Source: Lagopus muta
Taxonomy: Eukaryota; Chordata; Aves; Galliformes; Phasianidae
Assembly (NCBI RefSeq): GCF_023343835.1
Contig: NC_064437.1
Coordinates: 47,026,967 to 47,090,966, forward strand
Direction of reading: 5' to 3'
DNA: 64,000 bases
Shown here in pieces: positions 1-12,400 of this stretch. Position numbers and translations under genes: made by a program. Under the pieces are notes generated by a model. It ran no database searches and was not told the DNA's origin. It saw only the letters and a program-made list of their open reading frames with translations. Numbering within the stretch: the first letter of the stretch is position 1; every line of letters begins with the position of its first letter.

Positions 1-167
1 TTGCGAAATCTGTGTTTCCAGCCAGGGTGTGAGGTTGCATTTGGATAGGGATTGCCCACTGCTGTGTTGCTTCAATCAATTAAAGAAGTGTACTGTGACA
101 GCACTGAGTTTGTTAACTTCATGTTGAAGGAGTAGGGCTGAGTCTTGAATTCTCGTTTCCATTCTAG

Positions 168-2477
168 ATTCTGATAGCTCTCACAAGAAGGTGCCTGTGA
201 AACCTGCAGGTAAAACAGCAACCCCTGCAGGTAAAACAGCAACCCCTGCAGCAAAGAAGCCACAAGCTACTGCAAAGAAAGCACAAAGTAGCTCTGATTC
301 AGATAGCAGTTCCAGCAGCTCTGAGGAGGAGAAGAAGAAGAAAGCCCCTCCAGCTAAATTAGCTAGCAAAACAAGTAAGCCAATGTCCAAACCAATCCCA
401 GTGCCCAAAGCAAGCAGTTCTGACTCCGAGAGCTCAAGCAGTGAGGAAGAAAAGAAACCAGCAGTGAAACCAGTCAACAAATCTACGGGTGCAGCAAAAG
501 CAACTGCAGGGAAGAAAGCAGCTGCATCTAGCAGTAGTAGCTCTTCTGATAGTTCCAGCGAAGAGGATGAGAAGCCCAAAAAATCTGGGAAAGGGGCACA
601 AAACACTTCTCAGACTGCTGCCTCCACAGAGAAAGCAAAAGCATCCACACCAGCAGCCAAGAACCAGAAGTCTAAGCCAGCTGGTGACAGCAGTAGCAGC
701 AGTGAAAGCAGTTCTGAAGAGGAGAAAGGAAAAGCAAACGGAGGTATTGCCTATGGTCTGGGAAGTGGGATCATCAGTCAATATGTTACAGAGCTGAACA
801 TGAGTGGGAGCCTTTTTTAAATGGTGTTCAATCTACTTTCTGTGTTATGTTATGCTATCTGCTGCAGTACAGAGAGGGAAGAACCACTTCTTAATTTACT
901 GTTCCTTTTTGTCTATGTTATGTATCTCCTGGCAGAGGAATTTATGATGACATGAAACCCACTTTGTACAGTTGTTATTAGTTGCTGTCTGTGCATTTAT
1001 TAGTTATTAGTAACACTATGCAGACTGCTGGGGGACCTCAATCTGTATTGTGAATGGATCACCACAGGTGTAGCCCCAGTGCACAATCTCAGTTTTGTAT
1101 AGACAGGACAGAAAATGCTCACAATGAACTGGAGATGTGCTTGTGTATTTACTGTGCAACTCCAAGAATTGGCAGATTTTAACTGACAGAACTTTCTCAA
1201 ATTCACTAAATCATTAATGTAGAGGTACTCAGTTACATAAAATTTATGTTCGCCCATTTAGATAGATAGGATGGCAAAATCCTTGCTGCTCAGGGTAGCT
1301 ATTGGTGTCTGGTTTTTGGTTGTTGGTTTTTTGTTGATTGTTTTTTGGGTTTTTTTTGGTGGGATAATGTAGAGATTGATGTGTCTCAAGACTACATTTT
1401 GGGGGAGAGATGCCATTGTCTTTTTCCACATTGCAATTACTTGAAGTTTTACTACTCTACTTCTAACAGGCATAGTCGAGAAGAAACAGAAGAGAGAAGT
1501 TGTTCAGGAGTCAGAGACACCAGACAATAAAAAGGCAAAGAACAAACCTAAAACACCACATACAGTTCCGAAAGTGAAACGGGTGAGTGAGAGCAAGCTG
1601 CTGATTGGCAGGAGAGGCATCTTTGCATGCTAAAACAATAGGGTTCTTTTGTGGGATTTCTTTTTTCTTTGGTCTCAAGCCATAGGAATTATTTATGTTT
1701 TTGCTCCTTCCTCAAGCACTTGAATCTTGTCTGGAGAACCCTACTTAATATACATAATGTTATTGTGGCAAAGGCTGATTGGATGTGCTTGCAGAGGAGC
1801 AGCCCTGTGCTACCTGATCTGAAGAATGGAAAATATAATGAATCTGAGAAATTGTTAAGGCTTTAGGTGACCCATACAGGGACAGGGAGGGAGGGAGGGA
1901 GGTTGTCCCTAAGGGAAGATATGTGTTAATATGTGCTTAGTGTGCCTTTTTTTTTTAACAGGCAGCTTCTCCTTTCCGACGTGTAAGAGAAGAAGAAATT
2001 GAGGTGGATGCCCGTGTTGCTGATAACTCCTTTGATGCAAAGGTATGGTTAGGTGGTGCTCAGAGGGGGAACCCTTGACCTGTGTAAATATAGGTCTCCA
2101 GAGCAGATTTTTGAGCAGTCATGTGATGGGAACTTTTTCCACCAGGAGGTGCTGTTAGGAGGTGCACGAGCACTGGCTGGAGGAGTGCACAGGAGTATTG
2201 TCAGCTCCAGTATTTCTGTACTGGCACTTACTGGGCACGATGAAGGGCACAATGTTGCTTCAACTCTCTCGAATATTGATATGAGTTTCTTCTTCCTCTC
2301 CCTGTTCATCCCTTACAGAAAGGAGCAGCTGGTGACTGGGGCGAGAAGGCTAACAATATCCTGAAATTCACTAAGGGCAAATCTTTTCGCCATGAGAAGA
2401 CTAAGAAAAAACGAGGCAGCTACTGTGGGGGCACTATATCAACCCAAGTAAATTCAGTCAAGTTTGAAAGCGAATGA
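168..2477 (+). CDS. NOLC1: NOLC1 (Nopp140), 3' four coding exons; 5' part outside window
   Basis: Exons are 168-743, 1470-1582, 1962-2042 and 2319-2477 (TGA 2475-2477); all junctions are GT-AG and the phases fit. The first exon encodes alternating basic Lys/Ala/Pro stretches and four acidic serine clusters (Ser runs followed by EEE or EED), the casein-kinase-2 substrate repeats typical of Nopp140. The last three exons encode the conserved C-terminal domain, with [23 protein letters not shown] and [19 protein letters not shown], close to the human protein as I remember it. NOLC1 is a nucleolar and Cajal-body phosphoprotein that chaperones box C/D and H/ACA snoRNPs and links them to RNA polymerase I transcription. 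Only the C-terminal part is present. Oddity: a perfect 21-nt tandem duplication at 203-244 repeats PAGKTAT. Identity is nearly certain; the exact 5' edge of exon 168-743 rests on an acceptor (attctag) and phase. Confidence 0.95.
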
Positions 2478-3037
2478 GAATGTTTCCTTGAAAATTTGTG
2501 AACCGTCTGCTCACCAGAATCACTTGGATGGGCACGTGGATTTTATGGACATGAAACCGTCCTGGAACGCAAACTTCCACAGCCCCCTGTGGGCAGGCAG
2601 CTTCAGTATGGGGGTGTGGGGGAATGGTTGGACGATTTCCTCCTTCATTTCTATCTAATATTGATTTAGGCCCCTCGTATGAAACCATCCTTGAGCTGGT
2701 GTTAAACACCACTAGGGTGACCTCCAAGACTTAAATTTTCTAGTCTTATTTTAAAAGACTTACAGTAATTTTTGTTTGTTTTGTTGTTTTGTTCTAGTTT
2801 CCTGTCATCTGGTAAAAGGGAGAATTTGTTTCCCTCTAACTTAACCCACTGTTTCTTTTTCGGCTACTTTAACTTGGATACCTGTGAAGCTGCAAGTACT
2901 GTGACTTGTCTTTGGCTGGTTACCCTGAGAGCAGCAACCCATTTGAATCCTGTGGCTGTAATCTCCACTCATATTGGACATTTCAAATTCACAGTTGCAG
3001 CGTGTCCAGGTTTTTTTTTCTGATTGCTTTGTATTGC

Positions 3038-3043
3038 AATAAA
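3038..3043 (+). terminator. NOLC1: NOLC1 proximal poly(A) signal AATAAA
   Basis: A canonical AATAAA lies about 560 nt after the NOLC1 stop codon and is followed by a T/C-rich stretch. It would give a short 3' UTR (2478 to about 3060). Actual use needs transcript data. Confidence 0.6.
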
Positions 3044-4379
3044 CTCTTACCTTCCTCTTCCCTCATTTCCTATTGAGGGTACTGGCAAGAGTAGTTAAGG
3101 AGAGTAAATTCATCTCAGTAGCTGAGGAATCGCATGGCTTGGAGTTACAAGTTCACCAAGGTCTTTACTGTATTACTGTGGCACTTTTGGTAAGGCTTAC
3201 ATTGGGAATCTAGCCAGGGAGTGGAGATAGCCTCAATACAGTCAACAGTTCCTGCTGTCATGTTGGAAGAAGTGTCTTTGGCTCAGTGGGAATGCTTAAG
3301 GAAGAGGAGAAAGTGAGGGGTTTTGTTTATTTTTAGCTTTTTAAACCCAGCTCTGCTTTTTGCTGTGGTTTCAGTTGGGTTTTTTTCCCAAAGAAGCTTC
3401 GACTGCAGCATGGCACCACTCTGTTCTCTCTGAGCATATAATGTGCCAGTTTGTGCTTACTCAGTACTGTGCCACACCAATTGATCATAGATGAGATGAA
3501 TGTAACATTAATGCCTTAAATTGCTTTGGTTAAATCACTTGCTCTCTTTCAGCGTTTTTCTACTTGTGAAGTCCCTCTGAATAAGCAAAATGCCAGTTTC
3601 CCATCACCTTATTGCATATAGTTTGGTGTTGTGTTGCACCACAAGTTGCGTAGTGTGAGTGAAGTCTCAAGTTCAGTAATTGCAGCAGGAAGTGAGATTT
3701 TATAAGCAATGAGATGATCTGAAGGCTTGCTGCTTTTGAGAGATCTTCATTTCCCTCTTAGGTGGATTAAGTTAATTTTAGCCTATGGAGCAGTATGCTG
3801 AGCACATAGCCAATATGGGTTGAACAGTGTAGAACATCTGTGGGAAAAGAGGCAGTGGGCAGTGAGATTGCCTTGCCCCCATGCTGTGACACCGCTGCCC
3901 CTCAGAGGCTGTTTCTGTGCCCTCCCAGGGGATTGCCAGTGAGGAGAGCCCTGTTGCTGCAGGAAGCCACACTTGTGTGCAAAGCAATATCTCATAATTC
4001 AGCATTGCTTGCAACTGATGACCCAACCCCATGTGCAGATGCTGCAACTTGTTTCCATGAGCATTTTCAGGACTTCCCCTGGGGTTTGCACAACTGGGCT
4101 GGTTGCTGGATCCTTGGCAACTGTGCAGAGGGCTGGGGAGGAGAAGGGGAGGGCAGGGGCCACAGATATCACACAGCATTCAACATTGGAGGCCAAAGGA
4201 AGGTGGGAAGAATTTTTACCTGTGCTAGGGATGTGAACAAAACCTTGCTTATAGTTTATCATTTTAGTTTGTCATTTATTTTGCCCTCTTCTGTTTGAAC
4301 TCTCTAACTGCTGAAAGACACTTTTTAAAAACTGTTGTGCTTGGGGTATTTTATGTGTGGGTACTCAAGTGTCTCCAAA

Positions 4380-4385
4380 AATAAA
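4380..4385 (+). terminator. Possible distal NOLC1 poly(A) signal
   Basis: AATAAA is followed within 20-45 nt by a strong GT-rich run (tgtgtatttggtgtgggggg), a better downstream element than at the proximal site. It could end a longer NOLC1 3' UTR of about 1.9 kb. I see no coding region between 3.1 and 5.1 kb. Confidence 0.4.
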
Positions 4386-5149
4386 GATTGCTGCCTTTGT
4401 AATCTGTGTATTTGGTGTGGGGGGGCTGGTGGGATGTGGGAAGGGTTGGGTGCTGTAAAAGCTGCAGCACTAAGGCTGACTGCATCAGTTTGCACCCAAT
4501 TCTTGGGGCTGGAGTTGGGTGTTCAGCTGGATGTAATGGGCCTGCAGAGGGAACTGGTGCCTGTGCAGCTGGCTAGTGGGTGCTGCTGCTGCTGCTGCAG
4601 CAAACTTGGAGAGGATGGAAGATAGAAGGTTATTTACTGATGTCAAGACAAGCTGAGACTTCTTGAGATCCCTTGCACCAACTCTCCTGCAGTGCTGCTG
4701 CCAGATTGACCTTATGGTGTTTAGCAATGTAAGTTAGGTAGCTCCAACCTGTGGGAGTAAGAATTGGCACAACTCGAAAACGTGGAAACCTATTAAAGGT
4801 GTAATTTGTGTTCCCTTTGATGCCTTCCTGCTCTGTAACAGCCTGCTCAGGGTAAGGGAACGCCCTGAAGAGCACGGCCTGCTGAAGGTCTTGTGCTGCA
4901 GCGCTGGTGTTGCACCTCGTGCTGCACCTCCAGGGAAGGCCGGGAGAGAAGTACCGCGCTGGTTGGCATGCTGTGATTAATGCCATCCATCAGTCAGTCC
5001 GTAACCACTGCCCTCCATCTCGAACGCGCTGTAGGAGGAGGCGGTGTAACGCCGCCCGCAGTCGCAGCAGCACACGTAGAATGTCACAGGCCCCGCTGGA
5101 ACCGACTGAGCAGTGCTTTGTGGCACTCCTAAGGAGAGATTGCTTCTGG

Positions 5150-5800
5150 AGCTGCAGGGCAAGCTCGGCCTGCATCGCAGCTCTGCCGCCGTCCCCGAGT
5201 TAGCCCGCTTCCCACGTGGCGTTTCGGCTTCAGTGGAGCCGCGATTAACGTCGAACAGGACAGACAGGACGGTCTCCCATGGGACGTACGGTGCCGGTAA
5301 GGGAGCCCTACCGCACAGCCACCATCCTGCCCCCGTCCCAGCCCGGAGAGGGCTCCCGGCCCCGCCTGCCCGTGCGGCTGCAGAAGCCCCGCGCCGCCCC
5401 CTCCCCGCACTCCGGTTCTGCCCACCCGCCGCCGCGGGGACGGCCCTCCCGGAGCTCCTCCCGCCCAACCTGGCGGGGCCGGGGCGTGGCGGAGCGGAGC
5501 AGCCTCGGGGCCGGGGCCGCCCCGCCCGCACCCTCCGCCGGCCGGCATGAAAGGGGAAGGCGGGCGGGCGCCGGCCGCTCCCTTACCTTCGCCGTGCCGT
5601 TCGGGCCGCGGCTCTGTGCAGGTGGGTGCCGGTCCGGGGAGGGCTGCGGTAAGAGAGCCTCGGGGGCGGCGCCGCGCCGTGGGTGTCCGAGCGCTCCGCT
5701 GGCGGTGGGAGGGATGAGGCGCTGCACGAGCCCCCCCGCCTTCACGGGGCTGCTGGAGGGCGCGAGTTGGGTGCCCGCCTCACTGTGCGAATCGGAGCCC
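5150..5800 (+). promoter_or_regulatory. CpG island; probable promoter and leader exon of the UGT8-like gene
   Basis: This stretch is very GC- and CpG-rich with GC boxes (ggggcggggc-like). The nearest downstream gene on this strand is the UGT8-like gene, whose coding exon is preceded by a clear 3' splice site (ctttccttgcag, ending at 9404), so a leader exon must lie upstream. A good donor, CTGTGCAG|gtgggt, sits at 5621/5622. Splicing 5621 to 9405 would give a 5' UTR containing an ATG at 5547 whose 25-codon frame closes at a TGA formed by the first three bases of the next exon. The leader exon is inferred; the long frames on both strands here are by-products of GC richness. Confidence 0.5.
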
Positions 5801-8800
5801 GGATACACTGACGCTTGAGCCTCAGTGCCTCTTACAGCATCTTCGTCTCGTTGACCGCATCTCAGGGGCACCTTCCCTACCCTCCTTCCTCCTTCTCCAG
5901 TCCAGCCCTAGTTGATGGTAGCTCGGCTAGGTTCCATTCCACTCCTGCTGTATCCTTAGAGCCAAGTAGGCTTTTTGTGTGTGTGTGTGTTTTGTTTTTG
6001 TTTTGTTTATTTTATTTTATTTTAACTTTATTTTATTTTATTTTTAATGTGGAGGCGTCAATGATTTTACAGAAGATGAGTCTTATCTTCAGCTTCTCTG
6101 CCTCTGTAATTCTGCTAAACGTGGCCCAACTTGTCTGGCATGGCTTTATCAATCCCAGGTGCTTCCTACACAGGTTGCACAACCTCCTGGGATGCTTAAT
6201 GACTTCTTCCTTTTAATGTGGTGCTCCTCCAGAGCAAGGAGCCGAAATGACAGAGCAGTGCTGGGTAGGCTTTCACTCCTCCCATCCCTCTGACCTCTCC
6301 TCTGAAGCTCTCTGCTCTCCTCGCCCTCTGCTTCCCTCTGCAACCTTGGGAACCTGTTCAACCTGTGCATCCTACAACCCTCTTTTAGCCCAAAGCGTGC
6401 ACCGAGCTGTTATGTGTGCTTATAAGATGTGGCTCACGTGAATATTTGGGAACTGCTCTGGCTGGCTGTCCCTGATGCTCTCAAAGAGCCTCATCTCAGC
6501 TGCTTCTGATCTTGCAACCATGTTGCAAACAAGAGGAGAGCCTTCCTACAAGCCTGCTGGTGAAGCAGGCAGTGCTACAGAGCGGCTCCAACCCCGACAG
6601 GAGGCACCTGGGAAGTCTGTGCATATGGAGTGGGAAAACCTATCCCATCACATGGGCAGGTTTAGTGTATGGTCAGAGGGAAAGCAAAGGTGTGCTGCTG
6701 GGCACCACTGGGCAGTTTGAGTTCTTGGAGCAGTGTGTTTCCAGATGCCCTGATAAACTGACACACAGACTTTAATTTGTCCTCCTGGTTGTTAAGGATC
6801 ATCTGTTCTCTTTGGTGCCAATGTTCCCTGCTGTGAGCTACAGGCTGCCAACCTGCTGCTGGCTCACAGATTCCCACCATGCCTGCACAGCTTCCTTTGT
6901 ACCACCTCAATGACCCAGGAATGCTGTTGTAAATGGCCCCAGGTCCTAAAAGTTCTAACCTGATTCAGGACTGCATCATTCCACCCAAAATAGAAGAGGA
7001 GGGGCTTCTGATGAGCTTCTGATGCTGTTGTGTGGAAGTGGTGCAAGGCATTGGTTGCTTTGTTAGCTTGGTTGCTGGTATGATTTTCCCTCTGATCTTT
7101 AGGAGATGTGGGCTTTGCTCACTCTTGGAACTTCTTGTGGCTGCTGTGAAAATGTCAAATGGGAAACGCCAGGAAGGTTCATTGCTCTGAGCAGACCTGT
7201 TGCATGCTGCTCATTCTGCAGGTGAACAGCATTATAAAAACAACAACAACAGCAGAACAAGACAAGGCTTTGTTCAGCACTGTATCTTCTAGGTTTTCAC
7301 CAGAGATTCCCCAGGGCAGCTCCCACTGGTAACACAGTGCTGTCCTGCAGCAGCTGTGCTGCTCTGAGCTGCCTGCCTGCATGGGACTTGTGTTTCCATC
7401 CATTAGTCACAACTGAGTGGCTGCCATCAGCCTGGTGGTGGCAAATACTGCTGTTTTCTCTGATTACACCCAGCAGATCAGGCAAACTTTGGTTTCCTGT
7501 TCTAGGAGTTTAGAGCACTCAGGTGAAGATTCCTGTTGGTGCTTTGTTAATTCCTGAGAAGTTTACAGGGAAAAATACTTCTTCATACTGTGGGCAAGAC
7601 TGAGGTGGAGACTACAAAGCAGAGGAAGAAATTATGGAGCCCTGTGCATTTGGGTTTCCCACTCCTAGGCAGGAACCAGGCAATAGAAAATACTAGAGGG
7701 GTAAGGAGAGGTGTACAGCACAGCTTTCTTGCTACAGGATATTTGCTCATCACCCTTTCTTTGTGGGCATCTACCTGGACTGATTGCTGCTGAAGGTTTT
7801 AGTGCTTCAGCCTGATACAAAGCACCCAAAAAGAATCATCTGTCTTCAGAGCTGTGGCTGTTGGTTGCTTCAGTTACACTGATAATATATTCCATTAATG
7901 CTGAAGTCCTTCCCTGTCAAACATAGTGCACAGAGCTGATCTCAGCCCGAATGGAAGCATCCTGGGCTCTTAGTGATAACTGTGCAGTTTGTGTGATTTT
8001 GCTGAACATTTGTCATGCAAAGGGAAGAGTGTATTTTGCCTCCTCACAAACCTTTCCCTTTCCTTTCATTGTTATTTCTCACATTTTTCAGCCCCTAACT
8101 CAACACTTCCACACCACAGAAGCAGAGAAAACACCCCCAGCAGGACTGCACTCCAGAAACCCACAGTTTGGTGGTTTCTTGCTGAAGACCATTTGATCTG
8201 AGTCCAGCGGTGGCTCTGGGAATTGTGCTCATGCAACCGGAGGGCTGGGCTGCACCAATGCCTACAGGTGCCTCTCTGGGCACAGGCAGTGCAGAGAGGT
8301 GCCCCAGGGCTGGCCAGCCTGCTCCTGCTAGCAGAGGGATGGGATGCTTTTCTTACGGTGCTTCTCTTGGTTCCCATTTTGCTTCACCACATCCCCGTAG
8401 CCCCTTAGGGGCTTAGTGTGTGAGGCTGTCCTACATCCACTTACAGTTGTTCCCACTGTAACTCCTTCCCCACCCCCTTCCCAGCAAGTCTGAACTGGGT
8501 CCTCAGGACACGGCTCTGCTTCTGACTGTTCCCAAATAATTATCATGTAATTCTTCTCCCAAAATAATATGAGGTGTGGGTGAGGCGCATTTGCTTCCAG
8601 TGATGTAGCAACACCCCTTACACAAGAGAAATGCTGTGTGTTTCACTAAACTGGGAATGGGGTGACAGCTGTAGGAGTGTGACTAAGGGGCGTCAGTGTG
8701 CCCTGGGTGTTGCGCATTGTCTCCAGGACTGCTTTCAGGGGTTGCTCTTTCCCACTGCATGGATATTCCAGCACCTGTTTCACCTTTCCAGCCTTTTCCA

Positions 8801-9404
8801 CTGATTTCCCACAGCTGATCCATCACTGGGGAGGGGGCAGCTCTCCACCCAGACCCCTTCTGTACTTTCTGAGGTTGAGGTTTTTGCCTTAGTCCTGCTG
8901 GGCTCTCTCCTGCCCTTTCTGCACCAAGCATGGTGGTTTGCAATGATAAAGGCAGAGCATGCTGTCTGGCTGGGCTGTGCAGGCCTCCTGGGGAGCTTGC
9001 ACGTCCACTAAGGTCTCGGAGGCATGCAGAAATAGAAATGAAATTCAGCTGTGCTGATCCTGTAGTGATGAACAGGGATGGAGCTGCAGGTGCCCTAGCT
9101 GGTGCTGTGACTCCACAGGGCCCCTCTGATTGCTCCTCTCTGTAGTCAGCCCACCTGTTCTTGGGCACAGAAAAGAGGCTCTGAATTTCTGGAAAACACA
9201 TGTTGTTGTACACCCTAGTATCTGACATTTTTGTTGGTTTTATTTGTGCCTTCTTTCCTTTCTCCTCCCTTTAGTGAAATCCCCGCTGCTCCCCTCTCCC
9301 ACCTTAGGAGCTTCTGGATTGCAGCTGTAGTCTCAGTTGTTAGCTGTCCAAGCGTGTGGCCAAGCCTTTCGTACCATATAAATGGCACGTGTCTTTCCTT
9401 GCAG
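5801..9404. other. Presumed first intron of the UGT8-like gene; no gene seen
   Basis: No exon-like open frame with matching splice sites was found. There is a T-rich/ATTTT stretch near 5980-6050. The sequence ends in a polypyrimidine tract and AG at 9404. If the CpG island is not the leader exon, this is plain intergenic DNA. Confidence 0.45.
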
Positions 9405-9412
9405 TGAAGAAG

Positions 9413-12400
9413 ATGAAGGCATTACCGTGCCCCGCTGCTTTTCTCTTCCTATTGGCTGCATTCAGCCTGGAGCCATGCCGCTGTGCCAAGCTGCTGATCA
9501 TGCCCACCATCGTCTTTGACAGCCACTTACGAGTCTTCATGCGTGTGGCAGAGGCACTGACTGAGCGGGGCCATGACCCCGTGCTGCTGCTCCATGAGGC
9601 TCGGGATATAGAAGCCCACCTGCTTGCCTTCCGCGTGCAGAGATACTGGGGCATCTTCAGCACACAGAGCGCAGACGCGTGGGTGCAGGAGAAGATAAAG
9701 CGTGTCTTCCAAGGGAAGATGACCTCTCTGGAGATGTTCTCCTTTTTGGAGAAGTACCTGGAAAACTGTGACCTTGTGCTGGGAAACTCTACCCTCCTGC
9801 AGAAACTGCGGCATGAGCACTTTGACCTGCTGCTGGTGGATCCCAATGAGATGTGTGGCTTTATCCTGGCTCATATCCTCGGTGTCAAATATGCTGTGAT
9901 CTCCACTGGCTTCTGGTTTCCAGCAGAGATTGGTGCCACTTCCCCCGTTGCCTATGTCCCTGAGTTCAACTCCCTGATGACTGACAGGATGAGCTTCTTT
10001 GGTAGGACTTGGAATCTCCTGGTCTACATGATCACTCGTGTGGCTACAAAGCTGGTCATCCTCCCCAAGTTTGAACATCTCATGGAGAAGCATGGGGTGG
10101 AGCCCAAGATATCCATGCTAGATCTTGTCCATGGATCAAGCCTCTTCTTCCTCTGTAATGATGTGGTGCTGGACTTTCCCCGGCCAACACTCCCCCATGT
10201 CATTTTCACAGGAGGCATCCTTGCTGAGCCTGCAAAGCTTCTTCCAGTGGTAAGTGCAGGAAAGCTTTGAGCCATGGTTGCCTATTAAGCTGGGGAGATA
10301 CTTGGTGCAAATCTTCTGTAGAGCTATGTAAGTGCTGTGAGGCTGTTTTGGTGCCAGCGTGCAGTAAGGAGACTGGGAGCACTGAGGACTGTGGGTCTGC
10401 AGGAAGGGTACTGAGTTAAGTTGTCTGTCCTGAAGAAGGAGTCAGCTGTGTTATCAGTGTAAAACGATGTGTCCTGTAATGGCAGTATTTTCTTTGGAAG
10501 TAGATCACAAGTAAATTGTTCCTAGGTTTTAAGAGGAAGTAGGAAGAACAATCAGTCTTTGTTGCTTCATCACTGCCTTAAATGAATCCAGAATTTCTTC
10601 CTTAATCCAGTTTCTCACAAGATATTTCTGCCTACAAGCAGGTAGCCCTAAGAAATAGCAGAGAGCTGTGTTTATTTTCTTATCAAATTCACTGTGGAGT
10701 CCCAAAGTATACAAAACCAAGACGTATTGTTCTCTCTTTTCTAAGTGCCAGCCCTGAAGAAAACTCCCCAGGCATCCCAGAGGCTTTCCCTGATCTGTAC
10801 CTCTCTATCCCCAGTAATAAATTAAGGAGGACAAACCCATAAAGCCTCCAAATGAAGGACAGCATTGGAATGGAGAAGGACCTGTCTCCCATTCCTCTCA
10901 TTGCTTTACCACTTTTACAAACAGTGTGGGGAAATAGGCTTGGATAATAGCACTGAGGCAGTTGGGTTGTCCTGCTGTCCCAACTGATAGACTGAAATAG
11001 AGATAAGATTCAAGTTTCACCTGATTAAATGCCTGTGAAGGTCTCTGATGGCAGCTTTAGTTGTGACTGTGGATTCCCTTTTTGAAGTTAAAAGGAGGAA
11101 ATGAGATTAGGTGCTTTGAATCAGAAGTCTTTGAGATAAGTATGGCTGCACGTTACCCTTTCCAGTGTGACACAGCGTGCAGATAATGCAATTCATGTAG
11201 GATGCTCCAAAATCTGTGTCAGAGAGTGACTGCCCTGCAGATCTTGCAAAACATTAGCTTGGTCCAATCTGGACGCATACACGCCTGCCTTATAAAGAAG
11301 GGAGTTGTTTGCTGTGGCATTACTCATGTGCTTCATGGCTTCCAGAGCCCAGGGCACCCAAGGGAAGAGTGATGGAGATAGGTCCAGAGCCAGGTGGTAG
11401 GTGGCAGCAGGCAGGTGGGCAGGTTGATACCCAGGTTATGGGATGGCAACAGGAGAGAGGCCCTTGGTTGATCTAGGTGTAGCTTAAGATATTTCCCATC
11501 TCTGCAGGAGCTGGGTTATGTAATTAAAGGATTTATTTCCTCATCTGAAACATCATGGCAGAGAGTTCCTTTAATTAGGGCACAGTGGAATATAGATATG
11601 TATTTGAGAGTTAAGCATCTTTCGTGGTCAATCATACTTCCCTTAGCAACTTTAATACTATTTCTGAAAGCCAGATGTGAGGGCCTAACTATAATGGACA
11701 GTTTAATCCTCTGCCTCGTGAGTCACTGAAGTGCTATCCAGCAAAGCCAAGCTAGTACTTCCTCTTCCTTAACAGTTCTAGTAGTTGTATTACTCAAAAG
11801 GAAACATGGGATTCAAGAGAAGTGAGAAACCAAAGCCCCTCTTTGAAATCATCGTGATTCTTGGCTGCTGGTGGGGTTTAGGGCTCTTCTGCAAAGAAAG
11901 GCTCAAGTCCCAAAGTACCTGAGAAAGGGCAAACATCCCCAGAGAGTAACACTAAAATCTGCTTTGTAACTCCTATATACCTATGATACTCAACATTGTA
12001 GGTACTACTAGTAAAAAATTCTGGTTTAATTGTTTTCTTAAAAACAGGGTGAGTTTTTGTGTTCTTTTTACCCTTCATGTTCTTAGACAATGTGTTGTTT
12101 GTTTGTTTCAAGAAAGTATCATATTCAAAGACAATTTGAGAAACTTCCCTAAAATGCCTCTGATGGTGAGCTGGTACACGGGGAACTTGAAAGCAGACAG
12201 AATCCATAGCAAGAGGTGCCCAGTAGAGCATATAGGAGAATGTTTCATCTGCTTCACAGCAGTTGTACTGGCTGATGTCTCCTAGTTTCCTTGCTTCCCC
12301 AGTTAAAAAGAGATGGATTTGGCTTCATCTTTTCCATAGGCTGTTCTCTGCTGGCAGAGGCAGCAGGGGGGAGGGCCTTTGTCCAGTAAGATTTCAAGGC

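Noticed and set aside
5113-5871. Several open frames of 140-190 codons on both strands
   Set aside because: They coincide with a CpG island, where stop codons are rare; no domain, and they overlap each other on both strands.
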